The notes under the pieces: generated by a model | Database searches by the model: none | Seen by the model: the letters and a program-made list of their open reading frames with translations, nothing else | What the model was told of the DNA's origin: nothing | Part shown: positions 17,268-26,223 of the stretch, in pieces | Layout of the letters: each line of letters opens with the position of its first letter | How positions within the stretch are numbered: position 1 is the first letter of the stretch | Assembly (NCBI RefSeq): GCF_021028955.1 | Contig: NZ_JAIWPE010000018.1 | Location: forward strand, 48,804 to 112,803 | DNA length: 64,000 nucleotides | Source of the DNA: Salipaludibacillus sp. CUR1 | Lineage (GTDB): Bacteria > Bacillota > Bacilli > Bacillales > Salisediminibacteriaceae | Reading direction: 5' to 3' | Translations under genes and position numbers: made by a program

Positions 17268-18518
17268 TTATTGAAAGTCTTCCGGGGCTTCCACAGAATA
17301 TCCCCGTTCAGTTAAGAGGTCTGGAATACTGTTTTCACCGGCAAGATGGAGGGCCCCTACGACTACAAAATAAGTGTCGCCGCTGTCGTCTGAAAGAAAT
17401 TCTTCAATTTGGACAGTCATATCCTCGTCGCGTTCATCCATCGCGAGCTGGTCGGAATCACCGTCCAGTTCCCTGAGCTGAGCGAATATATCTGTGTTTC
17501 CAGCTTTCCAGACATTAATCATTGTGTCTAATTCTTCTTCATAGATATCGAACTGTTTAACCATTTCTTCTAAACTTTCAATTTGCTCTTCTTCTGGAGC
17601 TGAACTGAGCGATTCAATCTGGCTTTCTATTGATTCAAGACTGATTACCGGCAAGCCGCTTTCATGGGCACGCTCGATAAAATGCATATCAATGCCTTCT
17701 TCACTTCTGTAATCCGTCTCTTCCAAAGCGAGATCAGACAGCATCATGGAAACAAACCACGGTTTAAACTGATTAATCATCGCTTCATTCAGGCCGTAGG
17801 CGGCAAGGCGGTCGGCGGCTTCTTCATAAATCTCATCGTCTACCACATCTGAGAGCGAAGTGCCATCTGTATACGTCCCGTGTTCCATCATTACCTGGGA
17901 GGCTTCCATTTCATTTACATCTGCGATATCAATTTCGACAGCTAGATAATCAGCTTCCTGGAACGCATCTTCAATGTCGTCATGGAGTGGATACATCTCT
18001 TCATCTCCTACATGAACGGAACCAAATAAATAAACGGTCTGGCCGTTTTCCTCCACACGGTAAAAGACTCCTTTGGACGGGCCGTCATAAGTATCCTCAA
18101 ACGCCAGCCGGGTCCTTCCTTCAATTTCTACTCCGCTTTCCTCTAACTCCTCAAGAACCTCTAACTTTGAACCTTCAGATTCGACCGTAATGAAAATATC
18201 TCCGGCATGAAGGTTTTCAAGATTTTCCAACGAGAGGAGGGGAGAAAAGTCATTAATGTCATTGTCAGAAAGGTTAAAGTCTCGTAAATTCGGGAGAGAT
18301 TCGATGCCTTCAAGGCTGGTTATTCCAGCACCGCTTGCATCCAGCGACTGAATATCAGACAGGTCATTCTCTGATAAGCCATTGCCGCCCGCTTCCTCAG
18401 CGACTGCGTCTTTCAACGCTTCGTCTTCAAAAGGTGTTTCGTCTGTGCTTGTTTCATCAGTGCAAGCTGTAAAAAGTAATGAAAAGCCTGCCAGCAAGGT
18501 CAGTTTTCTAATAGTCAT
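17268..18518 (-). CDS. TraB/GumN-family lipoprotein with an N-terminal leucine-rich repeat segment
   Basis: A 416-residue surface lipoprotein: signal peptide with lipobox LLFTAC, an acidic linker, a short leucine-rich repeat stretch (about residues 55-105, LDASGAGITSLEGIESLPNL), then a TraB/GumN (PrgY-like) domain to the end, marked by VYLFGSVHVGDEEMYPL and VVVGALHLAGENSIPDLL (conserved GxxH elements). TraB-family proteins are putative metalloproteases or pheromone inhibitors; the activity here is not proven. GGAGGAAATATA precedes ATG 18518; a longer open frame upstream lacks a site. Divergent from the SNF2 helicase. Confidence 0.85.
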   Translation of the reverse strand: MTIRKLTLLAGFSLLFTACTDETSTDETPFEDEALKDAVAEEAGGNGLSENDLSDIQSLDASGAGITSLEGIESLPNLRDFNLSDNDINDFSPLLSLENLENLHAGDIFITVESEGSKLEVLEELEESGVEIEGRTRLAFEDTYDGPSKGVFYRVEENGQTVYLFGSVHVGDEEMYPLHDDIEDAFQEADYLAVEIDIADVNEMEASQVMMEHGTYTDGTSLSDVVDDEIYEEAADRLAAYGLNEAMINQFKPWFVSMMLSDLALEETDYRSEEGIDMHFIERAHESGLPVISLESIESQIESLSSAPEEEQIESLEEMVKQFDIYEEELDTMINVWKAGNTDIFAQLRELDGDSDQLAMDERDEDMTVQIEEFLSDDSGDTYFVVVGALHLAGENSIPDLLTERGYSVEAPEDFQ

Positions 18519-18795
18519 TATATTTCCTCCAATATGATTAACGTGTCTATAAACTGTTACGAAGAAATAACCGGAAAGTTCCATATTTTTAATTTGGGCG
18601 TATCGGGTAAACTTTTATAAATATTAAAGAGTTAAAACAGAAGAAACATACAAGTCTTCCGTCATAGCTTTGAAAAATCCAATTTTTTCTAAATGATTCT
18701 TTCTCATTTCGATTTAAACACAAAAGTTTGTTAAAATGAAGGGATAGTGTTTTTGCGCATGAAAAGATAATTAAATTAAAAAGCAGGTGAAAAGT

Positions 18796-21700
18796 TTGAA
18801 CCTGAAAAAGTTAACTTATAAAGATATATACCGCGAATGCCAATATGACAATGCTTTCTATAAAGGTGAAAATTATTACTTAAAAAATGCTGTCTCCAAT
18901 TTGAGAAATGGGGCGGGAACCTACCAGGCCTTAGTTAAAGGACAGTCAGATTATGAGGCCGGGGTGAACTATGATAGTGAATATGAAATTACCGGCTTCA
19001 CGTGTTCCTGCCCGGCTTATGAGGCTTATCCGGGGCCGTGCAAGCATCTTGTTGCTCTCTTATTCAGTATAAGAAATTCAACAAAGGACGAGGGGAATGG
19101 GACGCCTGCTGAAAATTCACCTGTCTCCCCTGTTAAGGAAACTTTGCCTGAAACAGAAATTAATAAAACAAACCGGTTTATTGATTCTTTTGAACAATTG
19201 TACGTGAAACAGCAGGAAACCTATCACGAGCGAGAGCCGCTGGAAGTGGAATATGTGATGAGTCTTCAGTCCACGTTCAGTGAGCGTTTTTCCGGTTCTA
19301 TTGACATTGAACTAAAAGTAGGACCGAGGAGGCTTTACATTGTAAAAGATATTCCGGAATTACTGAGAGCTGTGGAAGAGGATGAAGCGATAAAATTTTC
19401 AAAGCTGTTCACTTACCATCCGTCTGATTATTACTTTAAAAAAGAGGACATTGAAATTTTCCGGCTCATGTCCAGGATAATTGAAATGAAACATGGCGCT
19501 TCTGACAGCCTGTCTTTTTCTTACCGGCGACGTGTTGCAGCCCCTCAGCGCTCATTTACTATCCCGCCGTCATATGCAGTTGAATTTCTGTCTCTCCTGC
19601 AGTACCGAACGGTCATTGTCGAAGATGGCTTTTCTTCCAGAAACGCTATTGAACTGACTGAAGCAGCGCCTGTGCTTCAGTTTGAGGTGGAAGAAGACGG
19701 GGAACGCTCAGGAATTTACAGAATGACATGGACAGGGGCTGACTTTGCCCATTACTTCGGTAAGAAGTACGGGCTGCTTTACATGCAGGGCACCTTTTAC
19801 CTTTTAAAAGGCCCGCAGTTGGAAGCCTTTGATGCGATCTTTTTTCAAATGGTGCTGGAAGAACCGGCTGAGCTGCTGCTGGATCAGAGCCAGCTTGAAA
19901 CGTTTGCCTCTGTCGTGCTGCCGCGTCTGAATGAACTCGGTGAGGTTTCTCTCAGTCACTCTATTCGTAAAAATATCCAGATGTCCCCGCTTGTTCCAAT
20001 GCTTTATTTAGATTATAAGGAAGGGCGAGTGACTGCAGAAGTTACTTTCCAGTACGGAGAGGTAAAAATGTCTCCTTTTCAGCCTGGCACGAGTGAAGGA
20101 GACCAATTGATTGTAAGGGATATGGAAAAAGAATATTATTTATTGTCATTTATTGAAGACATCCCTTTTAAATTCAATGGTAACGAACTGTTTCTTGATG
20201 AGATGGAACAGATTCTGGATTTTGCGGCGGAAGACGTTCCTCGCCTTTCTGAACTGTTTCACGTTTACGCTACACCTGAATTAAGAAATATCGTCCATCA
20301 GCCGGCAGAACGTCCTGCCGTAAAAGTGGAAACGGACGAAAAGCTGAACCTTCTGGAGGTCGCTTTTGAAGTGGACGGCATACCGGAGGAAGAATTGAAT
20401 TCAGTTATTCAAAGTCTTCTCGCTAATAAAAAATATTACCGGCTCTCATCCGGGGCCTATTTACACTTGGAAAACGATGAATTTAAAGGTATGAAACAAC
20501 TGTTGGAAAACCTGGACGTGTCAGCTAAAGAAGCGTCATCCCGTTCCCGTCATCCTTTGTACCGTGCTTTTCAGCTGGAAGAGATGAGTGAGGTTCAGCT
20601 GAAGAAAGACCGGGCATTTAAGAAACTGGTTGAAAGACTGACAGACCCGGAAGAACTGGATTTTCCGATCCCCTCCCATCTGGAAAACACGCTGCGCGAT
20701 TACCAGAAACGGGGTTTCCAGTGGCTGATGTCTCTTTCTTATTATGGCTTCGGAGGTATACTGGCGGATGATATGGGCTTAGGAAAAACGCTGCAGACAA
20801 TTGCCTATTTGCATGCTGCTAAAACAAATGGTACGGCCGAAGAGCCCGCATTAATTATTTGCCCGTCAAGTGTGGTTTATAACTGGCAGAAAGAAATTGA
20901 GCGGTTTGCGCCAAACTTAACTTCTGCCGTTATTTCAGGCCCCTCTGCAGAACGGGAGGAGATTCTGAACTCAGCAGAAGACTGTGATGTCTGGATCACC
21001 TCCTATCCATTAATCAGGCGCGATGTTGACCACTATAAAACCAGAACATTTTCAACAATGGTGCTTGATGAAGCGCAATATGTTAAAAATCAAGGGACGC
21101 TTACGGCGAAGGCCGTCCGTATGATTCATTCAGTAAAAAGCTTCGCCTTAAGCGGCACTCCGATAGAAAATTCCCTGGATGAACTCCATTCTATATTTTC
21201 CATCGTCCAGCCGGGACTTTTTAAAAACAGACAGGTTTATAAAGATATGGATGAAAACCGCATTGCCAAAAGAGTAAAACCATTCGTTTTAAGGCGGATG
21301 AAGCAGGACGTGCTGGCTGAACTGCCTGACAAAATTGAATCGGTGGAGTATACCCATTTAACCGGAAACCAGAAAGCGGTCTATCTGGGACAATTGCAAA
21401 TGCTTCAGTCTGAAGCCAGTGAGGCGATCCAGTCAGATACACTTCAGGAAAACCGAATGAAGATCCTGGCCGGCTTAACGAGACTCCGCCAGATCTGCTG
21501 CCACCCGGGAATGTTTCTTGATGATTATAAAGGGGGCTCCGGGAAACTGGAACGGCTTATGGAGTATTTGGAAGAAGCACGTGATTCGGGTAAAAGGATT
21601 GTTCTTTTCAGCCAGTTTACCCAGATGCTGTCAATCATGAAAGAAAGACTTGCTGAAGCAGGGTGGGACTATTTTTATTTAGACGGAGCGACACCCGGCA

Positions 21701-22074
21701 AAGAACGGGTCACCCTCGCTGACCGGTTCAATGAAGGTGAGAAAAACCTTTTTCTTGTGTCCTTAAAAGCCGGCGGGACAGGACTGAATTTAACAGGAGG
21801 AGATACAGTTATTCTGTTTGATTCCTGGTGGAATCCTGCGGTTGAAGAACAGGCAGCGGACAGAGTTTACCGGTTTGGACAAAAACGGGTCGTCCAGGTT
21901 ACTAAGATGATCACTACTGGAACAATCGAAGAGAAAATTCATAAATTACAGGAGAAAAAGCGTGATTTACTGGACCGGGTCATCCAGCCGGGGGAGACGA
22001 TGATTTCATCTCTCGGCAAAGAAGACATTGAAGATTTGCTCGACTTGAAATACGCGGATTCGGCAGGAAAGTAA
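18796..22074 (+). CDS. SNF2-family helicase with SWIM zinc finger
   Basis: A 1092-residue DNA-dependent ATPase of the bacterial SNF2 group. A SWIM zinc finger is near residues 60-85 (CSCPAYEAYPGPCKH), followed by a long bacterial-specific helicase-associated region, then SNF2_N with ADDMGLGKTLQT (Walker A) and VLDEAQYVKN (motif II), and helicase C with FSQFTQML, SLKAGGTGLNLTGG and DRVYRFGQKR. Motifs are intact. TTG 18796 has AGGTGA five bases upstream; a GTG at 18787 overlaps that site. Comparable B. subtilis protein is YwqA. Probable role in transcription recycling or DNA repair is inferred from the family. Confidence 0.92.
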   Translation: MNLKKLTYKDIYRECQYDNAFYKGENYYLKNAVSNLRNGAGTYQALVKGQSDYEAGVNYDSEYEITGFTCSCPAYEAYPGPCKHLVALLFSIRNSTKDEGNGTPAENSPVSPVKETLPETEINKTNRFIDSFEQLYVKQQETYHEREPLEVEYVMSLQSTFSERFSGSIDIELKVGPRRLYIVKDIPELLRAVEEDEAIKFSKLFTYHPSDYYFKKEDIEIFRLMSRIIEMKHGASDSLSFSYRRRVAAPQRSFTIPPSYAVEFLSLLQYRTVIVEDGFSSRNAIELTEAAPVLQFEVEEDGERSGIYRMTWTGADFAHYFGKKYGLLYMQGTFYLLKGPQLEAFDAIFFQMVLEEPAELLLDQSQLETFASVVLPRLNELGEVSLSHSIRKNIQMSPLVPMLYLDYKEGRVTAEVTFQYGEVKMSPFQPGTSEGDQLIVRDMEKEYYLLSFIEDIPFKFNGNELFLDEMEQILDFAAEDVPRLSELFHVYATPELRNIVHQPAERPAVKVETDEKLNLLEVAFEVDGIPEEELNSVIQSLLANKKYYRLSSGAYLHLENDEFKGMKQLLENLDVSAKEASSRSRHPLYRAFQLEEMSEVQLKKDRAFKKLVERLTDPEELDFPIPSHLENTLRDYQKRGFQWLMSLSYYGFGGILADDMGLGKTLQTIAYLHAAKTNGTAEEPALIICPSSVVYNWQKEIERFAPNLTSAVISGPSAEREEILNSAEDCDVWITSYPLIRRDVDHYKTRTFSTMVLDEAQYVKNQGTLTAKAVRMIHSVKSFALSGTPIENSLDELHSIFSIVQPGLFKNRQVYKDMDENRIAKRVKPFVLRRMKQDVLAELPDKIESVEYTHLTGNQKAVYLGQLQMLQSEASEAIQSDTLQENRMKILAGLTRLRQICCHPGMFLDDYKGGSGKLERLMEYLEEARDSGKRIVLFSQFTQMLSIMKERLAEAGWDYFYLDGATPGKERVTLADRFNEGEKNLFLVSLKAGGTGLNLTGGDTVILFDSWWNPAVEEQAADRVYRFGQKRVVQVTKMITTGTIEEKIHKLQEKKRDLLDRVIQPGETMISSLGKEDIEDLLDLKYADSAGK

Positions 22075-22189
22075 TAAAACATTGGTTAATTTGCGTAAAG
22101 TATGATAAAGTGGAAAAGTTGATTATAAATTATATTTAAAATAAAGAGATTCATTCTTTTCGTAAAAAGCTAAAAACGTGGATAACTAG

Positions 22190-22227
22190 ACCAGCTTGTT
22201 CCGTTTAAACGAATGAGCTGGTTTTTT
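22190..22227 (+). terminator. Terminator after the SNF2 gene
   Basis: CCAGCT and AGCTGG form the base of a hairpin with additional TTC/GAA pairing, followed by TTTTTTG. The remaining gap to cshA (22228-22480) holds no gene but several hairpins. Confidence 0.85.
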
Positions 22228-22339
22228 GTTGTCAGATAAGAAAAGTGAAGGGGCCTCCTGAGCAGTTTTATATTGAAGCTCCGGTTGACGATGTTTCTTA
22301 TTGAAATAAAGTGGTTAGTATAATAATAACTGATTATTT

Positions 22340-22480
22340 TTCAAAAGACGGCATAAATCATAAGAGCATCCAGTCAGACGGTGCTCCCTGTAAAGGTAAG
22401 TTACCCAGATGATTTTTAACTAAGCGGATTATGGCATTTGCCATAACGATAAAGTATGAACAAAAAGGAGATTAATAAAC
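22340..22480 (+). promoter_or_regulatory. Structured leader upstream of the CshA helicase
   Basis: Downstream of a TATAAT-containing stretch (GTATAATAATAAC, about 22317-22329) lies a leader of about 150 bases. It holds GAGCA...TGCTC (22364-22385) and a perfect palindrome TTATGGCATTTGCCATAA (22430-22447). Long structured leaders are known for cold-shock RNA helicase genes; function here is inferred. Confidence 0.4.
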
Positions 22481-23977
22481 TTGGCACTATTTAAAGATTT
22501 GAACATTGAAGAACCCATTTTAAAATCAATTGAAAAGATGGGGTTTACGGAAGCGACACCTATTCAGTCTGAGGTTATTCCTGTAGCCAAAAATGGCCGG
22601 GATGTAATCGGGCAGGCCCAGACAGGGACCGGTAAGACGGTAGCTTTCGGCATACCTCTTCTTGAATCTGTCATGCCTGACCAGCGCCACCCGCAGGGCC
22701 TTGTGCTGGCTCCGACACGCGAATTAGCGATCCAGGTCAGTGAAGAACTGAATAAACTTGGACAAGGAAAAGGAATCACTTCGCTTGCGATTTACGGCGG
22801 GCAGGAAATTTCTAAACAAATCCGCGGGCTGAAAAAGCGCCCACAGATTATTGTTGGAACACCTGGCCGGTTTATGGACCATATGCGCCGTAAAACAATA
22901 CGTCCGGAATATATGAATACGGTCGTACTAGATGAAGCTGATGAAATGCTCAGCATGGGTTTCATTGAAGATATCGAGACCATTCTGAAAGAGGTTCCTG
23001 AAGACCGCCGTACGATGCTGTTCTCGGCAACTATGCCTAAGCGACTTAAAAACGTGGTCACTACCTTTATGACTGATCCGGTTACTGTGGCGATTAAGTC
23101 AAAAGAAATGACAGTTGAAAATATCGAGCAGCGGTACGTAGTTGTTCACGAAAAACAAAAGTTTGACGCTTTATGCCACATGCTTGACATCGATCCGCCG
23201 GAGCTTGCGATCGTATTCGGACGTACAAAGCGGAGAGTTGATGAAGTAGCTGAATCATTAGGTATCCGCGGGTTTGCCGCTGAGGGGCTTCATGGGGATA
23301 TGAAACAGGAACGCCGTGATGCGGTCATCCGGAAGTTTAAACGTGGAGCGATTGATATCCTTGTTGCTACAGATGTAGCTGCCAGAGGGTTGGACGTTAA
23401 CAATGTGTCTCACGTATATAACTTTGATCTGCCTCAGGATTCAGAGAGCTATGTTCACCGTATCGGCCGGACAGGCCGTGCAGGGAAGAGTGGAATAGCT
23501 TTTAGCTTTGTAACTCCTAAAGAGCGCGATCATTTGAAAGTCATTGAGAAAAATACGAAGAAAAAAATGAAGCAGCAGTCAATGCCGACTTATGAAGAGG
23601 CACTGGCCGGACGGCAAGACCGTTCTGTAAACCATTTGCAGGAATCCCTGCGTAAAGGTGACTTTGAACACCTGATGGGAGCAGCGCGGGCTATGCTTGC
23701 AGAACATGATCCGGAGACACTGGTGGCTGCCGCTTTAAAAACAATGACAAAAGAGCCGGACCAGACCCCTGTAAGCCTGACTGGTGAATCACCTGTCAGG
23801 AGTAAACGCCGTAACAGCGGCGGACAGGGCGGTCAAGGTGGCCCCAAAGGGCAGAAGTCCTATAACCGCAATTCATCAGCAAGAAAGAGATCGGACCGTG
23901 ACCGCCGCGGCCGTGGCGGAGGCGGCGGAAAGCCTGACGCCAAAGTGAAATCCCTTGCCTTTAAAAAGAAAAAATAA
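22481..23977 (+). CDS. cshA: DEAD-box RNA helicase CshA
   Basis: ATP-dependent RNA helicase acting in cold adaptation, ribosome assembly and the RNA degradosome. All motifs are present: Q motif GFTEATPIQSE, AQTGTGKT, PTRELA, VLDEADEML, SAT, ARGLDVNN and HRIGRTGR. The C-terminal part has an RNA-binding region and a basic Gly/Arg-rich tail (GGQGGQGG, RRGRGGGGGK). At 498 residues it matches CshA of Bacillus (about 494). Start is TTG with AAAAAGGAG upstream. It is monocistronic, flanked by terminators. Confidence 0.93.
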   Translation: MALFKDLNIEEPILKSIEKMGFTEATPIQSEVIPVAKNGRDVIGQAQTGTGKTVAFGIPLLESVMPDQRHPQGLVLAPTRELAIQVSEELNKLGQGKGITSLAIYGGQEISKQIRGLKKRPQIIVGTPGRFMDHMRRKTIRPEYMNTVVLDEADEMLSMGFIEDIETILKEVPEDRRTMLFSATMPKRLKNVVTTFMTDPVTVAIKSKEMTVENIEQRYVVVHEKQKFDALCHMLDIDPPELAIVFGRTKRRVDEVAESLGIRGFAAEGLHGDMKQERRDAVIRKFKRGAIDILVATDVAARGLDVNNVSHVYNFDLPQDSESYVHRIGRTGRAGKSGIAFSFVTPKERDHLKVIEKNTKKKMKQQSMPTYEEALAGRQDRSVNHLQESLRKGDFEHLMGAARAMLAEHDPETLVAAALKTMTKEPDQTPVSLTGESPVRSKRRNSGGQGGQGGPKGQKSYNRNSSARKRSDRDRRGRGGGGGKPDAKVKSLAFKKKK

Positions 23978-23985
23978 ATGAATGA

Positions 23986-24016
23986 TCCCCTGCCGGTGAA
24001 AGGCAGGGGATTTTTT
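23986..24016 (+). terminator. Terminator of cshA
   Basis: Nine-bp stem TCCCCTGCC/GGCAGGGGA with a seven-base loop, then TTTTTT. Confidence 0.93.
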
Positions 24017-24035
24017 GATGGGAGAAGGAGGAGAA

Positions 24036-24215
24036 AGACGGACAAATGCCCGAGCGTACGGGGGGGGGTGAAAGGTAAAAAGAGAGGCGGACAAATGCCC
24101 GAACGAGGTGTTGAGTGGTGAGAAAGGTAAAAAGAGAGGCGTGCAAATGCCCGAACGAGGTGTTGAGTGGTGAGAAAGGTAAAAAGAGAGGCGTGCAAAT
24201 GCCCGAACGACGAGA
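24036..24215. repeat. Tandem 52-bp repeat, about three and a half copies
   Basis: The unit contains GCAAATGCCCGAACGAGG, TGTTGAGTGGTGAGAAAGG and TAAAAAGAGAGGCG. The anchor CCGAACG occurs at 24099, 24151 and 24203 (spacing exactly 52), with a diverged copy 49 bases earlier. Minus-strand open frames here are products of the repeat. Confidence 0.88.
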
Positions 24216-24288
24216 TAAGCTGATTGAAAGGTGAAAAAAGAAGGCCGACGATTATCCACGCCCCTCATCACAGCCATTCTCAACACTA

Positions 24289-24323
24289 AAAAAATCCGCT
24301 GACACACCTGCCAGCGGATTTTT
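24289..24323. terminator. Bidirectional terminator
   Basis: AAAAATCCGCTG pairs with CAGCGGATTTTT; T-runs occur on both strands. It ends the minus-strand membrane-protein gene. Confidence 0.85.
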
Positions 24324-24345
24324 CTTAAATATTGTCTACCAACCG

Positions 24346-26037
24346 TTAATAATCCAGTTCTTCAATAGCCTGCACCGCTTCACCTGAATCTATGAACGAG
24401 ATCGAAATTTCATCACCCGGTTCAATAAACACGGCGCGCGGATAGGAGGAGGCATTTACAGTGAAGATGCGGTCTTCACCTTCAAGTAAAATTCTGACGG
24501 TCACGTTGTCCTCACGGTCCCATTTATAAACACGTTCGACTTCAGCAGTCAGCTCAACCATTTCCGTATACTCGCCCGGCACGACATCTTCGTCTGCTCT
24601 TGAAGCGAGTTCAAGCTGGTAGGCGCCGAATGCTTCCCGTTTCGTCTCGCCATACCCGTAAATGTTTTCATCCCTGGCGTTTACGAGCATCGTCTGTCTA
24701 TGAACATTATTCCGGTCCATGAGAGGGACAACCCAGGAGTACTGACCGTATATGTTGTATAAAGAAGGTGTTCCGGCAATATAGTCATCCCGGCGGAAGG
24801 TTCTTTCGGCTAAATCCATTGCCGTTCTCCCGTTTAGAGAGCCGCTTGCGTCCCGGAAATACCTTAAATCACCTGTCCTGGTGTCAAACATGGTGAAGCC
24901 GACCATCGAACGGGAAGCTTCCTGGCCTTCACTTTGCAGCCTCATATGATCTGTAAACCAGCTCAGTTGAAGGTCTTCATTTACCACGCCTGTGACAGAA
25001 TCCACATCGCCCCATCTCGTAGGCTGGGTTAACCCTTCCCTTCCAAAGAACCGGTTAACCATTCCTTGCTTATATATCCCAAACCAGTCGTTCCGTTCTT
25101 CGGCTATATGAGGAGGGTAAATTCTGTTAACCCACTCTGGCACGTCGTTTTTTTCGAACATTTCTGTTTCTCCGGAAGCTGGATCGACGATGATGACGCC
25201 GTCTACATCGGCAACACGGCGAAACTCTGTATAATGCCCGTAACTGACAATGTAATATGGATTTCCTTCACCATCGATTTCAAAGGTCGTATCGAGCATC
25301 ACGACATCCGGATGCTGGCTGCGTACGTGCCTTTCAAGATTTTCATGGAAAAAGCCAGACGGGACGTAAGTCATTTCTGTTAAAACCAATTCCGGCTCTT
25401 CCCTGGGATTCTCTGCACTGACCATAATATACCCGGGTGCATGGCTGCTCCGGTACCACCGGAAGAAACCGTCATATTCGATAGGTGTAATCCAGTAAAG
25501 CGACTCATTTACCCGCTGGATCCTCGTAGACCCTAAATTATAAAAAGCAGGATTATCCAGCTGGCCCATTAAGACATCAGAACGGTATTCTGCATATCTT
25601 CTTGAAACAACCGGAATGTGTTCTTCATTAATTGGCTCCATTTCATCCACCGTTACCTCTTCACCATCTGCCATTGAAAACTTGGCTTCTGCAAGGAATA
25701 AAGGCTGAAGCACCCAGAAAACACTGAAACCTACCAGAATGACAAGACCGATGGCGGCACCTGTGGAGGCTTGCTGCTTCCGGAAGGTTTTTACAAACAT
25801 AAACACGAGAGTATTATCTACAATCAGTCCAAGTCCTATAACAGGAATATAGGCAGTGATTATAGCAGTTGCGCTTTGATCCAGTAAACCGCCGTAAAAT
25901 AATATAAGCCCATAAATAAAGCCGGCTGCCAATCGCAAAGGAAACCATTTCCGGAAATAAGCCATTTTCCACCATACAGGCTGAAGGGGGAGGAACAGCA
26001 ATGAGAGCAGCAGACTCAGAATAATCATTTGTATCAT
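24346..26037 (-). CDS. Unrecognised membrane protein with large extracytoplasmic domain
   Basis: A 563-residue protein not matched to a named family. The first 120 residues hold about four hydrophobic helices (MIILSLLLSLLFLPL, GFIYGLILFYGGLL, IITAYIPVIGLGLI, AIGLVILVGFSVFWVL). The rest is a soluble, acidic domain with many Tyr, Arg and Trp residues, probably outside the cell (STRIQRVNESLYWITPIEY, GYGETKREAFGAYQ). GAGGTGAAAAAAG precedes the ATG. It stands alone between a terminator and the divergent ABC-F gene. Function is not assignable; a cell-envelope role is only a guess. Confidence 0.75.
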   Translation of the reverse strand: MIQMIILSLLLSLLFLPLQPVWWKMAYFRKWFPLRLAAGFIYGLILFYGGLLDQSATAIITAYIPVIGLGLIVDNTLVFMFVKTFRKQQASTGAAIGLVILVGFSVFWVLQPLFLAEAKFSMADGEEVTVDEMEPINEEHIPVVSRRYAEYRSDVLMGQLDNPAFYNLGSTRIQRVNESLYWITPIEYDGFFRWYRSSHAPGYIMVSAENPREEPELVLTEMTYVPSGFFHENLERHVRSQHPDVVMLDTTFEIDGEGNPYYIVSYGHYTEFRRVADVDGVIIVDPASGETEMFEKNDVPEWVNRIYPPHIAEERNDWFGIYKQGMVNRFFGREGLTQPTRWGDVDSVTGVVNEDLQLSWFTDHMRLQSEGQEASRSMVGFTMFDTRTGDLRYFRDASGSLNGRTAMDLAERTFRRDDYIAGTPSLYNIYGQYSWVVPLMDRNNVHRQTMLVNARDENIYGYGETKREAFGAYQLELASRADEDVVPGEYTEMVELTAEVERVYKWDREDNVTVRILLEGEDRIFTVNASSYPRAVFIEPGDEISISFIDSGEAVQAIEELDY

Positions 26038-26106
26038 CTTTTTTCACCTCATTAAATATGTAACAATAATTAACGTACTATACGATATACGGCCGATCGG
26101 GACGAA

Positions 26107-26193
26107 ATGTTTCATTGGGATTATATCTATTTTACCATAGCTTCAAGCAGCCTGAACCTGTCGCTGCAGGTTTTTTTCATATACAATGGGTAG
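26107..26193 (+). CDS. Possible leader peptide upstream of the ABC-F gene
   Basis: A 28-codon frame (begins MFHWDYIYFT, ends VFFIYNG) that reads straight through the terminator-like hairpin in the leader of the ABC-F gene. The upstream GGGACGAA is a weak ribosome site. If translated it could couple ribosome position to attenuation. Coding nature is uncertain. Confidence 0.3.
   Translation: MFHWDYIYFTIASSSLNLSLQVFFIYNG
26155..26177 (+). terminator. Terminator-like hairpin in the ABC-F leader (candidate attenuator)
   Basis: AACCTG and CAGGTT pair around six bases, followed by TTTTTTT. No plus-strand gene lies upstream for 2 kb, so it would act on the leader transcript of the following gene. 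Confidence 0.5.
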
Positions 26194-26223
26194 AAGAGTA
26201 ATTTAGCGAAGGATGATTAATCG

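Noticed and set aside
24036..24215. Possible CRISPR array.
   Set aside because: Units are contiguous 52-bp repeats without unique spacers and there are no cas genes.
23860..24307. Minus-strand frames with repeated SFYLSHHSTPR-like peptides.
   Set aside because: They are translations of the 52-bp tandem repeat and of the cshA tail; no start signals.
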